64,000 nucleotides of DNA from Rhizobium pisi (GTDB lineage Bacteria; Pseudomonadota; Alphaproteobacteria; Rhizobiales; Rhizobiaceae): assembly GCF_003938655.1 (NCBI RefSeq), contig NZ_RJJT01000023.1, positions 1 through 64,000 of the forward strand, in the 5' to 3' direction. The notes under the pieces were generated by a model. It was not told the origin of the DNA. It was given only the letters and a program-made list of their open reading frames with translations, and did no database searches. A program made the position numbers and the translations under genes. Numbering within the stretch: position 1 is the stretch's first letter; each line of letters starts with the position of its first letter. Shown piece by piece: positions 29,797 to 37,944 of this stretch.

Positions 29797-30207
29797 CTAT
29801 CCCCGAGCCGTCCAGTCCTCGACGCGCAGGCCCTCGACACGCCTGAACTCGCCGACATTGTTGGTGACGAGAACCAGATCCCGGGCCCGGGCCTGGGCGG
29901 CGATCAGAACATCATGGGGACCGATCGGCGTTCCCTTTGCCGCCAATGCGGCGCGGATCTCGCCCGCGGCCAGCGCATCCTCCTGTTCGAAACCGACCGA
30001 GGGGAAATCTGCCATGAACAGGCGCAGGGTTTCGAGATTGTAGGAAGCTTTCGCGCTTTTATAAGCGCCGTAATAGAGCTCGTGCATGACGATGCTCGAC
30101 AGCCCGATCGATCCCTCGTCGCTATCCATCACACGGGCGAGCAGCGTGTCGGTTTTACGGCCGATCAGGGCGATCACGGCATTGGTGTCGATGAGATGCG
30201 TGATCAC
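29797..30207 (-). CDS. vapC: VapC-family PIN-domain toxin
   Basis: A 136-residue PIN-domain ribonuclease. The start is a GTG at 30205-30207 (V/M-ITHLIDTNAVIAL), with AGGA about nine bases upstream; the longer ATG frame would overlap the antitoxin gene. Acidic site residues are visible in LIDTN (Asp7), MHELYYGAY (Glu near 44) and PHDVLIAAQA with the later TNN. It lies 35 bases after the antitoxin gene. VapC toxins cut specific RNAs, often initiator tRNA, when free of VapB. Confidence 0.88.
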   Translation of the reverse strand: MITHLIDTNAVIALIGRKTDTLLARVMDSDEGSIGLSSIVMHELYYGAYKSAKASYNLETLRLFMADFPSVGFEQEDALAAGEIRAALAAKGTPIGPHDVLIAAQARARDLVLVTNNVGEFRRVEGLRVEDWTARG

Positions 30208-30242
30208 TTGAACAGGTCCTGAAGACCAGGCCTCTCCTGATC

Positions 30243-30464
30243 CTAGGGCTGCTCTCGTCCCTCCGCCAGGAAATCGTCGCTGAGGCCGCGTTCGAGAGCG
30301 CTGCGCAACGATGCCCACCGCACGCCGCGATCGGCCCGCGGCCGCAGAATGACGGCATCGCCTTCCCGTGTGACTTCCACCTGGTCGACGTCGAAACGGA
30401 ATTCCTTCGGCAGCCGGACGGCCTGCGAATTGCCGGATTGAAACACGCGCGCATATTGCGGCAT
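30243..30464 (-). CDS. vapB: VapB-family antitoxin (AbrB/SpoVT type)
   Basis: A 73-residue protein. MPQYARVFQSGNSQAVRLPKEFRFDVDQVEV is the swapped-hairpin AbrB fold used for DNA binding. The C-terminal half should wrap VapC. The ATG at 30462-30464 follows GGGAGG. It sits ahead of vapC in the same unit. The A+T-rich inverted repeat 20 bases upstream is the expected operator. Confidence 0.88.
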   Translation of the reverse strand: MPQYARVFQSGNSQAVRLPKEFRFDVDQVEVTREGDAVILRPRADRGVRWASLRSALERGLSDDFLAEGREQP

Positions 30465-30484
30465 GGGAGCGCCTCCCGCGATCT

Positions 30485-30506
30485 GTATATATTTTATTGT
30501 ATATAC
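30485..30506 (-). promoter_or_regulatory. Candidate vapBC promoter/operator
   Basis: GTATATA (30485-30491) and TATATAC (30500-30506) form a 7-base inverted repeat with an 8-base spacer, in a 25-base nearly pure A/T island 20 bases before the vapB start. It is a likely VapB/VapBC autoregulatory site and also contains plausible -10 sequence on the minus strand. Confidence 0.55.
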
Positions 30507-30570
30507 GCGGCGAGCGGTGTTTTTACAAGGTTTGCGTGGAACGGGATTGATCAGGCGCGGATTCGCACTG

Positions 30571-31152
30571 CTACGGATTGACCCATCGGCAAGAGGCGAG
30601 GGCGCCGGTTTCGTCATAGGCAAAGATTGCCCTTCGATTGTCCGGCTGCCGCAGCTCGAACCAGTCGAGCGTCCGGGGCCGGAAGCGCAGGACGCCGAAG
30701 CGCGCCTTTCCCTCCGCTTCGTCGACAGGATCCGGCGGAACCGGCACGTCGATGGTTTCCAAGGCGCGCTCGTCCCCAGGCGGGCCGCCCGCATAGGTCA
30801 TTCGCGTCCGGCCAGGCAGCCCGTTCCAGGCGGCGTCGGCGATTTCGCTTCCCGGACCATGACGTTCGACCCGTCCCTGAAGCCGCAACTGCAGGCGGGC
30901 CTGCGGGCAGAAACCCAGCACCGTGACCTCGGGATTTGCCGAGAGCTCCAGCCATTTCGCGCTGCGCGTATCGGTGTGAAATTCAAGGCTCCGCGTCGAT
31001 CCGTCGGCGCTGCGCAGCACCACCATGCGCGCCTGCGCTCTCCCCTCGACGTCCACCGAGCACAGGTTCACATATCGGAAGCCCGAATGCGGGTTTGCCG
31101 CAGCCGTTTCAAGTTCCGCCCATGCCGAAGCGTCGATGTCAGTCAGGCTCAC
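30571..31152 (-). CDS. Pyridoxamine 5'-phosphate oxidase-like flavoprotein
   Basis: A 193-residue split-barrel protein related to PNPOx. The FMN-binding type segment RYVNLCSVDVEGRAQARMVVLRSADG lies near residues 24-50. The C-terminus RFRPRTLDWFELRQPDNRRAIFAYDE matches the PNPOx dimerisation region (the R-x-W-E-type end). The start was taken as the GTG at 31152, 13 bases after the SDR stop with GAAAGG upstream; an ATG at 31191 would overlap the SDR gene. It is probably cotranscribed with the SDR. It may not be a true PdxH. Confidence 0.75.
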   Translation of the reverse strand: MSLTDIDASAWAELETAAANPHSGFRYVNLCSVDVEGRAQARMVVLRSADGSTRSLEFHTDTRSAKWLELSANPEVTVLGFCPQARLQLRLQGRVERHGPGSEIADAAWNGLPGRTRMTYAGGPPGDERALETIDVPVPPDPVDEAEGKARFGVLRFRPRTLDWFELRQPDNRRAIFAYDETGALASCRWVNP

Positions 31153-31165
31153 CGGCGGGCCTTTC

Positions 31166-31870
31166 TCAGATGGAACGGGCGATGCCGCCATCGACGCGGA
31201 TGTTCTGCCCGGTGATGTAGCCCGCGCCGTCGGACAACAGGAAGGCGATCGTGGCTGCGATTTCCTCGCTCGTGCCGTAGCGGCCCATCGGAACGCTGTC
31301 GCGCCGCTCGTCGGTCGCGGGCAGGCTGTCGATCCAGCCGGGCAGGACGTTGTTCAGGCGAATGTTCTTCGCCGCATAGCTGTCGGCGAAGATCTTGGTG
31401 AAGCTCGCCAGTCCCGCCCGGAAGACGGCGGAGGTCGGGAACATCGGTGAGGGTTCGAAGGCCCATGCCGTCGAGATGTTGACGATGGCACCGCCACCCT
31501 GCGCTTCCATGATCGGCGTCACCAACCGGATAGGGCGCACTGCGCTCAGGAAATAGACCTCCATGCCCCTGTACCAGTCCTCGTCGGAAATTTCGAGGAT
31601 CGGCGCGCGCGGGCCGTGGCCGGCGGAATTGACCAGGGCGTCGATCCGACCCCATCGCTCCATCGCCAGATCCACGAGCCGCTTCAGGTCGTCGTTCGAC
31701 TGGTTCGAGCCGGTAACGCCGACGCCGCCCAATTCCTTGGCAAGGGCCTCGCCCTTGCCTGACGAGGAGAGAACGGCGATGCGATAGCCGTCCGCGGCCA
31801 GTTTCCTGGCGGCCGCGGCCCCCATGCCGGACCCGCCGGCGGTGATGAGAGCGACTTTTTCTTCAGACAT
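31166..31870 (-). CDS. Short-chain dehydrogenase/reductase with atypical active site
   Basis: A 234-residue Rossmann-fold protein. The cofactor motif is TAGGSGMGAAAA (about 10-21), NSAG is at 81-84 and the catalytic-type Ser is near 133 (NISTAWAF). The usual YxxxK is missing: aligning on the following AGLASFTK puts Ser147 and Arg151 where Tyr and Lys should be. The end GYITGQNIRVDGGIARSI is normal for SDRs. I recall a conserved subfamily with this change, so it is unlikely to be a simple mutation. It is divergent from a LysR regulator and probably controlled by it. Confidence 0.85.
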   Translation of the reverse strand: MSEEKVALITAGGSGMGAAAARKLAADGYRIAVLSSSGKGEALAKELGGVGVTGSNQSNDDLKRLVDLAMERWGRIDALVNSAGHGPRAPILEISDEDWYRGMEVYFLSAVRPIRLVTPIMEAQGGGAIVNISTAWAFEPSPMFPTSAVFRAGLASFTKIFADSYAAKNIRLNNVLPGWIDSLPATDERRDSVPMGRYGTSEEIAATIAFLLSDGAGYITGQNIRVDGGIARSI

Positions 31871-31976
31871 TGAGGCCTCCGATGGCTGGTTTTCGCAAGC
31901 ATTATGGCAGATGCCATCGGGACTTTCGCGCGAGAAAGAAAGCTGCCAGACTGTAGAAAATCTACTGGATACGCCG

Positions 31977-32852
31977 ATGACTCAATCCCGCCGCACCCTG
32001 CCGCCATTGAATGCCCTGCGCGCTTTCGAGGCCTCGGGCCGCAGGCTGAATTTCCGCGCCGCGGCCGAAGAGCTTGGCGTCACGCAAGGGGCGGTCGCCC
32101 AGCAGGTTCGCGCGCTGGAAGACCAGCTCGGGCTCAGGCTGTTCTTGCGCCTTTCCCGCGGCCTTGCGCTCACCGCCTATGGCACGAGCTATCTGGCGGA
32201 TGTGAGCCGCGCCTTCGACACGCTCGCAGAAGCGACCGGGCGGCTTTTGGACCGGCCGGAAACGGTGACGATCAGCGTCACCCCCACCGTCGCCACCAAG
32301 GTGCTGATCCCGCGGCTCGCCGAGCTCTACGCCGCCCTTCCCGATATCGACCTGAGAACGGTCGCCACCGAGGCGCTGTCCGATTTCGACCGTGACCAGG
32401 TTGATATCGCGGTGCGCCTCACGCGCCCGCCTTTTCCGGCGAACCTGCAGGCGCAGCTGCTGTTCCGCCAGGAACTGGTGGCGGTCGCAAGCCCGCATCT
32501 GGTCAAGGGCCTCACCCTGCCATTAACAGGCGAAGAGCTCCGCAAGCTGCCGCTTCTGCATGACTCGCACGATCACTGGCGGGTGCTTCTGCAATCCCGC
32601 GAGAAGCTGCCGGGTGCGACGTTCAACCATACGACATTGGCTCTGGACGCCGCCCTCGCCGGCCAGGGCGTCGTGCTCGCCTGCCGGGCTTTCGTCACGG
32701 CCGATCTCGAAGCCGGCCGGCTGGTGCGGGTGACCGAGGAGACGGCGACCATCGGACCCGACTATTTCCTCGTCCGCAAACGCTCGTCATCGCCGCGCAA
32801 GGCCGTCGACGCGGTCTGGGACTGGTGCGCGACGCGGCTATCGCTGCCTTAA
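31977..32852 (+). CDS. LysR-family transcriptional regulator (GcvA-like)
   Basis: A 291-residue regulator from the ATG at 31977; a longer upstream frame would run through the SDR promoter. The helix-turn-helix LNFRAAAEELGVTQGAVAQQVRALEDQLG is at about 24-52, after PLNALRAFEASGR. This N-terminal pattern is typical of the GcvA/AmpR-like group. The effector domain follows. It is divergent from the SDR/PNPOx-like pair, the likely target. The effector is unknown. Confidence 0.88.
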   Translation: MTQSRRTLPPLNALRAFEASGRRLNFRAAAEELGVTQGAVAQQVRALEDQLGLRLFLRLSRGLALTAYGTSYLADVSRAFDTLAEATGRLLDRPETVTISVTPTVATKVLIPRLAELYAALPDIDLRTVATEALSDFDRDQVDIAVRLTRPPFPANLQAQLLFRQELVAVASPHLVKGLTLPLTGEELRKLPLLHDSHDHWRVLLQSREKLPGATFNHTTLALDAALAGQGVVLACRAFVTADLEAGRLVRVTEETATIGPDYFLVRKRSSSPRKAVDAVWDWCATRLSLP

Positions 32853-32877
32853 AGCGCATCGCCTGAGCTCGGCAGAA

Positions 32878-32898
32878 GAACGGCGCGCCGCGCCGTTC
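32878..32898. terminator. Two-way hairpin between convergent genes
   Basis: GAACGGCGC (32878-32886) and GCGCCGTTC (32890-32898) form a perfect 9-base stem with a 3-base loop. It lies between the ends of the LysR and MarR genes. No long T-run flanks it. Confidence 0.45.
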
Positions 32899-32911
32899 GG
32901 AAGGGCCCGGA

Positions 32912-33418
32912 TCACGTCCCAGCGCTTGACGATCTTGCCGTCCGCGCGCGCGGCGATGCCTCGGCGCTCGCGATCTTGTCGAGATTGGCGATCACGCGTG
33001 CGAGCAGGGCGACGAGCTGTTTCGCCTCCTCGTCCGTGAATCCTTCCAGGGCCTCGTGGTTACCCTGGAACAGGACTTCGATCGCGCTTGGCAGGCGTGC
33101 TTCTGCGGCTCGCGTCATCGAAACATGGCTGCTGCGGCCATCGGCCGGGTCGGGCATGCGCCGGATCAATCCGTCCCGCTCCATGCGGGCAAGCATTTGC
33201 GCCATCGGCGGCTGTTCGACTTTGGCGAAGCGGGCGAGATCGCGCTGGGTGCTCACCCCGCCGTTCCGCATCGCGACCAGCACCGGCAGTTGACCGACAC
33301 CGAAGCCCAGTGGCTTCAGGCGCGCTTCGCTTAAGCGGGCGAAGCCTCGTGCCGCGAGGCTGATCAGGTGCCCAGGTGTCGAGAGCACATCCAGTTCCGT
33401 CGAATCTTTCGCTTGCAC
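32912..33418 (-). CDS. MarR-family transcriptional regulator
   Basis: A 168-residue winged-helix regulator. The start was taken as the GTG at 33416-33418, seven bases after AGAGGA; no ATG fits. The DNA-binding part is QRDLARFAKVEQPPMAQMLARMERDGLIRRMPDPADGRSSHVSMT, with the Asp-x-Arg wing of MarR proteins. It is divergent from a SnoaL-like gene. A perfect 14-base palindrome lies between them and is the likely operator for both promoters. The ligand is unknown. Confidence 0.88.
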   Translation of the reverse strand: MQAKDSTELDVLSTPGHLISLAARGFARLSEARLKPLGFGVGQLPVLVAMRNGGVSTQRDLARFAKVEQPPMAQMLARMERDGLIRRMPDPADGRSSHVSMTRAAEARLPSAIEVLFQGNHEALEGFTDEEAKQLVALLARVIANLDKIASAEASPRARTARSSSAGT

Positions 33419-33435
33419 CGGTCCATCCTCTAATG

Positions 33436-33449
33436 CATACGTACGTATG
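33436..33449. promoter_or_regulatory. Candidate MarR operator
   Basis: CATACGTACGTATG is a perfect palindrome 17 bases upstream of the MarR start and 52 bases before the divergent SnoaL-like gene. It is flanked by a further near-match, TG...TA. Confidence 0.6.
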
Positions 33450-33501
33450 TATATTGCGGCTTTCTTCCTGGCGCAACAGACACAAACGCGGAGAGAAGAC
33501 A

Positions 33502-33876
33502 ATGGACGGTGATATCGAAACCCTCAAACGCATCTACATCAGCTTCAACGCCCGCGATATTGACGGCGTATTGGCGTCGCTTGCCGAGGACGTCGCCTGG
33601 GCCAACGGCATGGACGGCGGCCACGTTCACGGCCACGAGGCCGTGCGCGCCTACTGGACCCGCCAGTGGAGCATGATAAGCCCGCACGTCGAACCTCTGG
33701 CCTTCCACAGGACTGCCGACGGTGCAATCGTCGCAGAGGTCAGGCAATCCATCCGCGATCTCCAGGGCAACCCTCTTCAGGACCAGACGCACGGGCTGAA
33801 AGACAAGATGATTGGACATGTCTTCCGCTTTCGAGACGGCAAGGTGGCTCGCTTTGACATCCAGGATGTCGCCTAA
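33502..33876 (+). CDS. SnoaL-like (NTF2-fold) protein
   Basis: A 124-residue cytoplasmic protein from the ATG at 33502, preceded by GGAGAGAAG. The opening ETLKRIYISFNARDIDGVLASLAEDVAWANG and the ending GHVFRFRDGKVARFDIQD are the standard SnoaL_2/NTF2-like pattern. Such proteins may be isomerases, hydrolases or binding proteins for small hydrophobic molecules. It is probably repressed by the divergent MarR regulator, which suggests a stress or detoxification role. Confidence 0.78.
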   Translation: MDGDIETLKRIYISFNARDIDGVLASLAEDVAWANGMDGGHVHGHEAVRAYWTRQWSMISPHVEPLAFHRTADGAIVAEVRQSIRDLQGNPLQDQTHGLKDKMIGHVFRFRDGKVARFDIQDVA

Positions 33877-33924
33877 AGTGGAGCGCGGGCGGCAATCCCG
33901 AATTGGGCTGTTGGGCGCAAATCT

Positions 33925-33947
33925 GGGGCCGGCGGGAAGCCGGCCCC
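33925..33947. terminator. Two-way hairpin between convergent SnoaL-like genes
   Basis: GGGGCCGGC (33925-33933) and GCCGGCCCC (33939-33947) form a perfect 9-base stem with a GGGAA loop, placed just before the stop of the leftward gene and 48 bases after the rightward one. Confidence 0.5.
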
Positions 33948-33953
33948 TCGACT

Positions 33954-34418
33954 TCAGAACATCGTGTTCTTGTTGGCTGCTTCGTTCGGAACAGCCTGGA
34001 TCACGTCCCAGTGCTCGACGATCTTGCCGTCCTTGACGCGGAAAATATCGACGATGGCCTGGCCGCGATCATCAGCACCGTTCGTCGCATGCACATGCAG
34101 CCAGACGAGATCGCCATCGGCGGCGCTGCGAACGATCTCCGCCTTCGATTGGGCATTGTCCTTGAAGAAGCCGGAGAAGAAGGAAATCAGAGGCTTCTTG
34201 CCGTCGGGAACCTGGGGATTGTGCTGCCGGTAATCGTCCGCGAGGACCGAGGCGGCCGCTATATCATGCTTGTTGAAGAACCTGTCGTAGAACTCAACCA
34301 CCAGCTTCCGGTTGGCTTCCTCGACCTTTAAATGCCGCGAGGCCGATTCAGCGAAAGCGCCGGAAGGCCCGGCAACGCCGGCCAGAACGACGAGTGCGAG
34401 TAGCGATTGAAATCTCAT
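33954..34418 (-). CDS. Exported NTF2-fold (SnoaL-like) protein
   Basis: A 154-residue protein with a signal peptide ending near AFA/ES (residue 23). The mature part (NRKLVVEFYDRFFNKHDIAAASVLADDYRQHNPQVPDG, then GQAIVDIFRVKDGKIVEHWDVIQ) is the classic SnoaL-like family of predicted ester cyclases or isomerases. It is periplasmic. It is divergent from an HxlR regulator with a small inverted repeat between them, so regulation by HxlR is likely. Confidence 0.82.
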   Translation of the reverse strand: MRFQSLLALVVLAGVAGPSGAFAESASRHLKVEEANRKLVVEFYDRFFNKHDIAAASVLADDYRQHNPQVPDGKKPLISFFSGFFKDNAQSKAEIVRSAADGDLVWLHVHATNGADDRGQAIVDIFRVKDGKIVEHWDVIQAVPNEAANKNTMF

Positions 34419-34449
34419 GCATCAAACTCCTTGGTATGGATCAGCGATC

Positions 34450-34468
34450 TAGTCTAAAAAAGAGACTA
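34450..34468. promoter_or_regulatory. Candidate HxlR operator
   Basis: TAGTCT (34450-34455) and AGACTA (34463-34468) form an inverted repeat with a 7-base A-rich spacer in the divergent gap between the exported SnoaL-like gene and the HxlR gene. Confidence 0.4.
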
Positions 34469-34554
34469 TGGAGCAGGTCTATGAAACCTCGACATGCCGG
34501 GCAAGAAGGCATGTTTTGGTGGCAAGGTCAGCCCGCGATGACCAGGGAGAAGGC

Positions 34555-34926
34555 ATGCCTGCAAAAAGGGACGAGCCGAAACAGCAGCCCGGGGCGGGGT
34601 GCCCGGTCAGAGGCGTGCTCGATCGTATCGGCGATCAATGGAGCCTGCTCACTCTCGCGGCGCTGGAAGAGGGGAAGAAGCGCTTCAACGAGCTGCTGCG
34701 CGAAATCGGAGACATCTCGAAACAGATGCTCTCCAAGACGCTGAAGCATCTCGAGCAGGACGGCTTCATCAGGCGCACCGTCTACCCCGAGGTTCCCCCT
34801 CGCGTGGAGTATGAACTGACGGAGATGGGACGCTCCTTTCTGGTTCCGATGAAGGCTTTGATCGGCTGGGCCGACCGGAACCATGCGGCCATCAAGAGCG
34901 CACGTCAGAGATACGAAACCGTGTAG
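34555..34926 (+). CDS. HxlR-family transcriptional regulator
   Basis: A 123-residue winged-helix regulator starting at the ATG at 34555, after GGGAGAAGG. A longer frame from 34468 lacks a ribosome site. The HxlR hallmark CPVRGVLDRIGDQWSLLTLAALEEGKKRFNELLREIGDISKQMLSKTLKHLEQDGFI is intact, with the N-terminal Cys that is often redox- or electrophile-reactive in this family. The likely target is the divergent exported NTF2-fold gene. Confidence 0.88.
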   Translation: MPAKRDEPKQQPGAGCPVRGVLDRIGDQWSLLTLAALEEGKKRFNELLREIGDISKQMLSKTLKHLEQDGFIRRTVYPEVPPRVEYELTEMGRSFLVPMKALIGWADRNHAAIKSARQRYETV

Positions 34927-34972
34927 CGCGGAGTTTTAAGAGAGCAAGGAACAGCGCCGGGCGCCTGTCCCG

Positions 34973-35947
34973 TCAGGCGATCAGCACCTTGCCCCCCGTC
35001 CGGAAGGGCAGGGCGGAGCGGAGCGCCCGGCCGATCTTTTCCAACGGAAACACCTCCCGAACCTCGGTGGCGATAACCTTGGCGGCGATCTGCGCGGCGA
35101 CTTCGGAATAGGCGCGCTGGACATTGTTCATCGCTTCGGAATGGACCCATTCCCGGAGGTGACAATAGGAAAAGGCGATATCGGGATGGGAGGCCCAGAA
35201 GGCGGGCGGGATGCTCTGGCCCGAAAGCAGGCCGTAATGCACGAAGTGGCCGCCAGGCTTCAGCGCATCGGCAAGCACCAAGGCGCGTGCGCCGCCGACG
35301 CAGTCTAGCACCGCGTCGAGCCCGTGCCGGCCGGCGAGGCCTGCGGCGAGATCGCTTTCGCCTTCCGCCCTGTCGATGATAACAGCCTCGAGCCGGCCGC
35401 CGAGGCGCGCGAGGGATTCTTCGCTGCGGACGATTGCGATCGGCTCCACGCCAACCGCGTTCGCCATGCCAATCAGGATCGATCCGATCGAGGAGGCGGC
35501 GGCATTGACGGCAATGCGCATGCCTGACCTCAGCCCGAACTTGTTGTGCAGCATCAGCCAAGCGGTCATCGGGTTGACGTAGCTCGTCGCTGCCTCGAAA
35601 TCGGAAAGCTCGTCGGGAACGCGAAGGCACCAGGCGGGATCGGTATCCTTGAACTCCTGCCACCCGCCGGCGCTCCGCACCGGCAGCACGCGCGCTCCCG
35701 GGGAAAGCCCGCGAACCTCTTCGCCGCACGCCTCGACCACGCCGAAGGCTTCGAAGCCGGGAATGAAGGGCAGGGTGGTGCGCCCCGCATAGGCGCCCGA
35801 TATCGTGATGATATCGGAGGGATTGATCGAGCGCGCAAGCAGCCGCACCCGGACCTGGTGGCGGGAGAGCGGCGCCAGTTCGGCCCGCTCGATGCCGACG
35901 ACCTCCTCGGCCGGTCCGAATTTTCGCACGACCGCCTGATATTGCAT
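34973..35947 (-). CDS. Zinc-less medium-chain reductase (quinone/enoyl reductase type)
   Basis: A 324-residue MDR-family NADPH-dependent reductase. The N-terminal GroES-like domain has SINPSDIITISGAY and PGFEAFGVVEACGEEV. The cofactor domain has AVNAAASSIGSILIGMANAVG near 144-164. The zinc-ligand Cys/His pattern of alcohol dehydrogenases is absent. The start at 35947 is followed 55 bases away by the divergent thioesterase start. Its neighbours (thioesterase, acyl-CoA ligase, thiolase) make enoyl-CoA or enone reduction plausible. Confidence 0.82.
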   Translation of the reverse strand: MQYQAVVRKFGPAEEVVGIERAELAPLSRHQVRVRLLARSINPSDIITISGAYAGRTTLPFIPGFEAFGVVEACGEEVRGLSPGARVLPVRSAGGWQEFKDTDPAWCLRVPDELSDFEAATSYVNPMTAWLMLHNKFGLRSGMRIAVNAAASSIGSILIGMANAVGVEPIAIVRSEESLARLGGRLEAVIIDRAEGESDLAAGLAGRHGLDAVLDCVGGARALVLADALKPGGHFVHYGLLSGQSIPPAFWASHPDIAFSYCHLREWVHSEAMNNVQRAYSEVAAQIAAKVIATEVREVFPLEKIGRALRSALPFRTGGKVLIA

Positions 35948-36001
35948 TGCATCCCCCTGACAACAGCGGTTAGAACACGCCTTCGAATTTTCGGTGATCG
36001 A

Positions 36002-36418
36002 ATGAGCGTTGACGACAGGCCTTTAGCATCGTTCCGGGTCTCGATGCGAGACATCGACATCTATGGCCATGTCCACAATTCGGTCTATCTCGATTATTGT
36101 GAGGATGCGGCCGTCGAGTTCCTGCGGCACCGGGAGATCCTCAGCCACTTCCGCCACACCACCTCGGGTGTCGCCTATCACGTGAAGAAGGCGGAGATCA
36201 CCTTTCACAATCCGATCGACGTCGACGACATCGTCGAAGCAAAAGTCGGCATCGAGAAGATCGGCCGTTCGAGCCTTTCCTTCGTGATCGAGCTCTTTCG
36301 CAGGCGCGACGGCGCCCACTGCGCCTCGGCCGGGCTCGTCTGGGTCTGCGTCAGCCTCTCCGACAGCCGCCCGACGCCGATCCCCGAGGCGACCAGAGCC
36401 GCCTTGTCACAGGGCTGA
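36002..36418 (+). CDS. Hot-dog acyl-CoA thioesterase (4HBT type)
   Basis: A 138-residue protein. The catalytic segment VSMRDIDIYGHVHNSVYLDYCEDAAVEFL, with Asp near residue 17-19 and the GHVHN motif, is that of 4-hydroxybenzoyl-CoA thioesterases and YbgC-like enzymes. It ends two bases before the acyl-CoA ligase start, so the two are coupled. It probably hydrolyses an intermediate acyl-CoA of the same pathway. Confidence 0.82.
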   Translation: MSVDDRPLASFRVSMRDIDIYGHVHNSVYLDYCEDAAVEFLRHREILSHFRHTTSGVAYHVKKAEITFHNPIDVDDIVEAKVGIEKIGRSSLSFVIELFRRRDGAHCASAGLVWVCVSLSDSRPTPIPEATRAALSQG

Positions 36419-36420
36419 CC

Positions 36421-37944
36421 ATGCCGATCCATAAAGAGCTTGTTCGACATGCCAAGGAAAGACCGGACAAGCCGGCCGTTGACATCGACGGCCGGTCCTT
36501 GAGCTATGGCGAACTCCATTCCCGCGCCAGGGCGATCTGCCGGTTTCTCCAAGAGCTTCCCCGCTCGAACCGCCGCACGCTCGATCTGCCCGGCGTCCAG
36601 AAGCTCGTCGCACTGAGCCTCGGCAACCACATCGGCTTTGCCGAATATTTCGTCGCCGCCACCGCCTTGCCGAATGCCTCGGCGGTCATCGATCCGATGA
36701 TGCCGCCGGAAAGGATCGAGCGCATCGTCGAGAGCCTGGTGCCTGACGTGCTTGTCGTCGATGACGATGCGAGCCCGAGCGCCGAAATCGGCCGCAGGCA
36801 TGGCATTCCTGTCATCGTGGCCGGAGCGGAGCGCTTCGATCTCACCTGTGGAGCGGACGAACTGCCTGGCGATGCCGAGGGGATCTTCCTGATCGGCTTT
36901 ACCTCGGGTACGACAGCCGAGCCGAAGGCCTATTGCCGCTCGCGCGAGCAGTGGCGCAGGAGCCTCGACCGGGGGCGGATCGTTTTCGAGCTGGGGGATG
37001 CGCCGTCGACCCTGTGTCCGGGGGCGCTCGCGCATGGGCTGGCGCTTTACGCCCTGGTCGAGGCGCTCGATGCCGGGGCAAGCTTTCATTCGGTCCGGAA
37101 ATGGGATCCGGATGCGGTCGCGCGCATTCTCTCCTCCGAGCAGATCGAACGGCTGGTCGCCGTGCCGACCCACATCGCCGGCATCGCGAGGGCGTGGGCT
37201 GATAAGCCTGCGCTGACTTCGCTGCGCGACGTGATGACCGCCGGCGCGAAATTGAACCTCAACGAAGTAGGCTCCATGCGCCGCCTCTTTCCAGCGGCGC
37301 GGATCCGCGAATATTACGGCGCCTCCGAAATCGGCTTCATGACGGTCTCGACGCTTGTCGGCGGCAAGACCGATTTTCCGATCGACAGGGTCGGGCAGGC
37401 CTATCCCGGCGTCGAAATTTCCATTCGCGACCCTGAGGAAAACGATGTCGGCACCGACGTACCGGGCACGATCTTTGTCAGGAGCGACCTGATCGCCGAC
37501 TGTTATCTCTGGGGCGACGACGGCCAGGCGTTCCGCGTCACCGAGGCGGGCGCCACTGTCGGCGATCTCGGCGAGATCGATGCGGACGGCATGCTGCGGG
37601 TGATCGGCAGGGCGGGCGGCATGATGATCACGGGCGGCAACAACGTCTATCCTGCCGAAGTCGAGAGCGCGCTCAAAACCTGCCCCGGCGTCGAGGATGC
37701 CGTCGTCTTCGGGCTGCCGGACGCCTATTACGGCCAAAGGATCGTCGCCGTCGTCTCGGGGGAGGCGACAGATGCGCAAATTCTGGCCGAGCATTGCACG
37801 GCCAGGCTTGCGAGGTTCAAGATACCGAAGCAATTCTACCATATCGCCTCCTGGCCGATGACGAGCAGCGGCAAGATTGCACGGGGACAGGTAGAAGCAT
37901 CGGTGATCTCGGGAGGCGATCTTGTCCTACGCCTATCAGCCTGA
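36421..37944 (+). CDS. Acyl-CoA synthetase / AMP-dependent ligase
   Basis: A 507-residue member of the ANL superfamily. The phosphate loop is FTSGTTAEPKAYCRS near 160-174, the adenine motif YYGASEIG near 300, the hinge region GDLGEIDADGMLRVIGRAGGMMITGGNNVYPAEVE near 380-415, and the C-terminal catalytic lysine is in TSSGKIARGQ near 484. It activates an organic acid with ATP and transfers it to CoA. It overlaps the thiolase gene by 23 bases. The substrate is unknown; the cluster suggests a short or medium acyl chain. Confidence 0.88.
   Translation: MPIHKELVRHAKERPDKPAVDIDGRSLSYGELHSRARAICRFLQELPRSNRRTLDLPGVQKLVALSLGNHIGFAEYFVAATALPNASAVIDPMMPPERIERIVESLVPDVLVVDDDASPSAEIGRRHGIPVIVAGAERFDLTCGADELPGDAEGIFLIGFTSGTTAEPKAYCRSREQWRRSLDRGRIVFELGDAPSTLCPGALAHGLALYALVEALDAGASFHSVRKWDPDAVARILSSEQIERLVAVPTHIAGIARAWADKPALTSLRDVMTAGAKLNLNEVGSMRRLFPAARIREYYGASEIGFMTVSTLVGGKTDFPIDRVGQAYPGVEISIRDPEENDVGTDVPGTIFVRSDLIADCYLWGDDGQAFRVTEAGATVGDLGEIDADGMLRVIGRAGGMMITGGNNVYPAEVESALKTCPGVEDAVVFGLPDAYYGQRIVAVVSGEATDAQILAEHCTARLARFKIPKQFYHIASWPMTSSGKIARGQVEASVISGGDLVLRLSA

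Noticed and set aside
36205-37842. 545-codon minus-strand frame
   Set aside because: It is antisense to the acyl-CoA synthetase gene.
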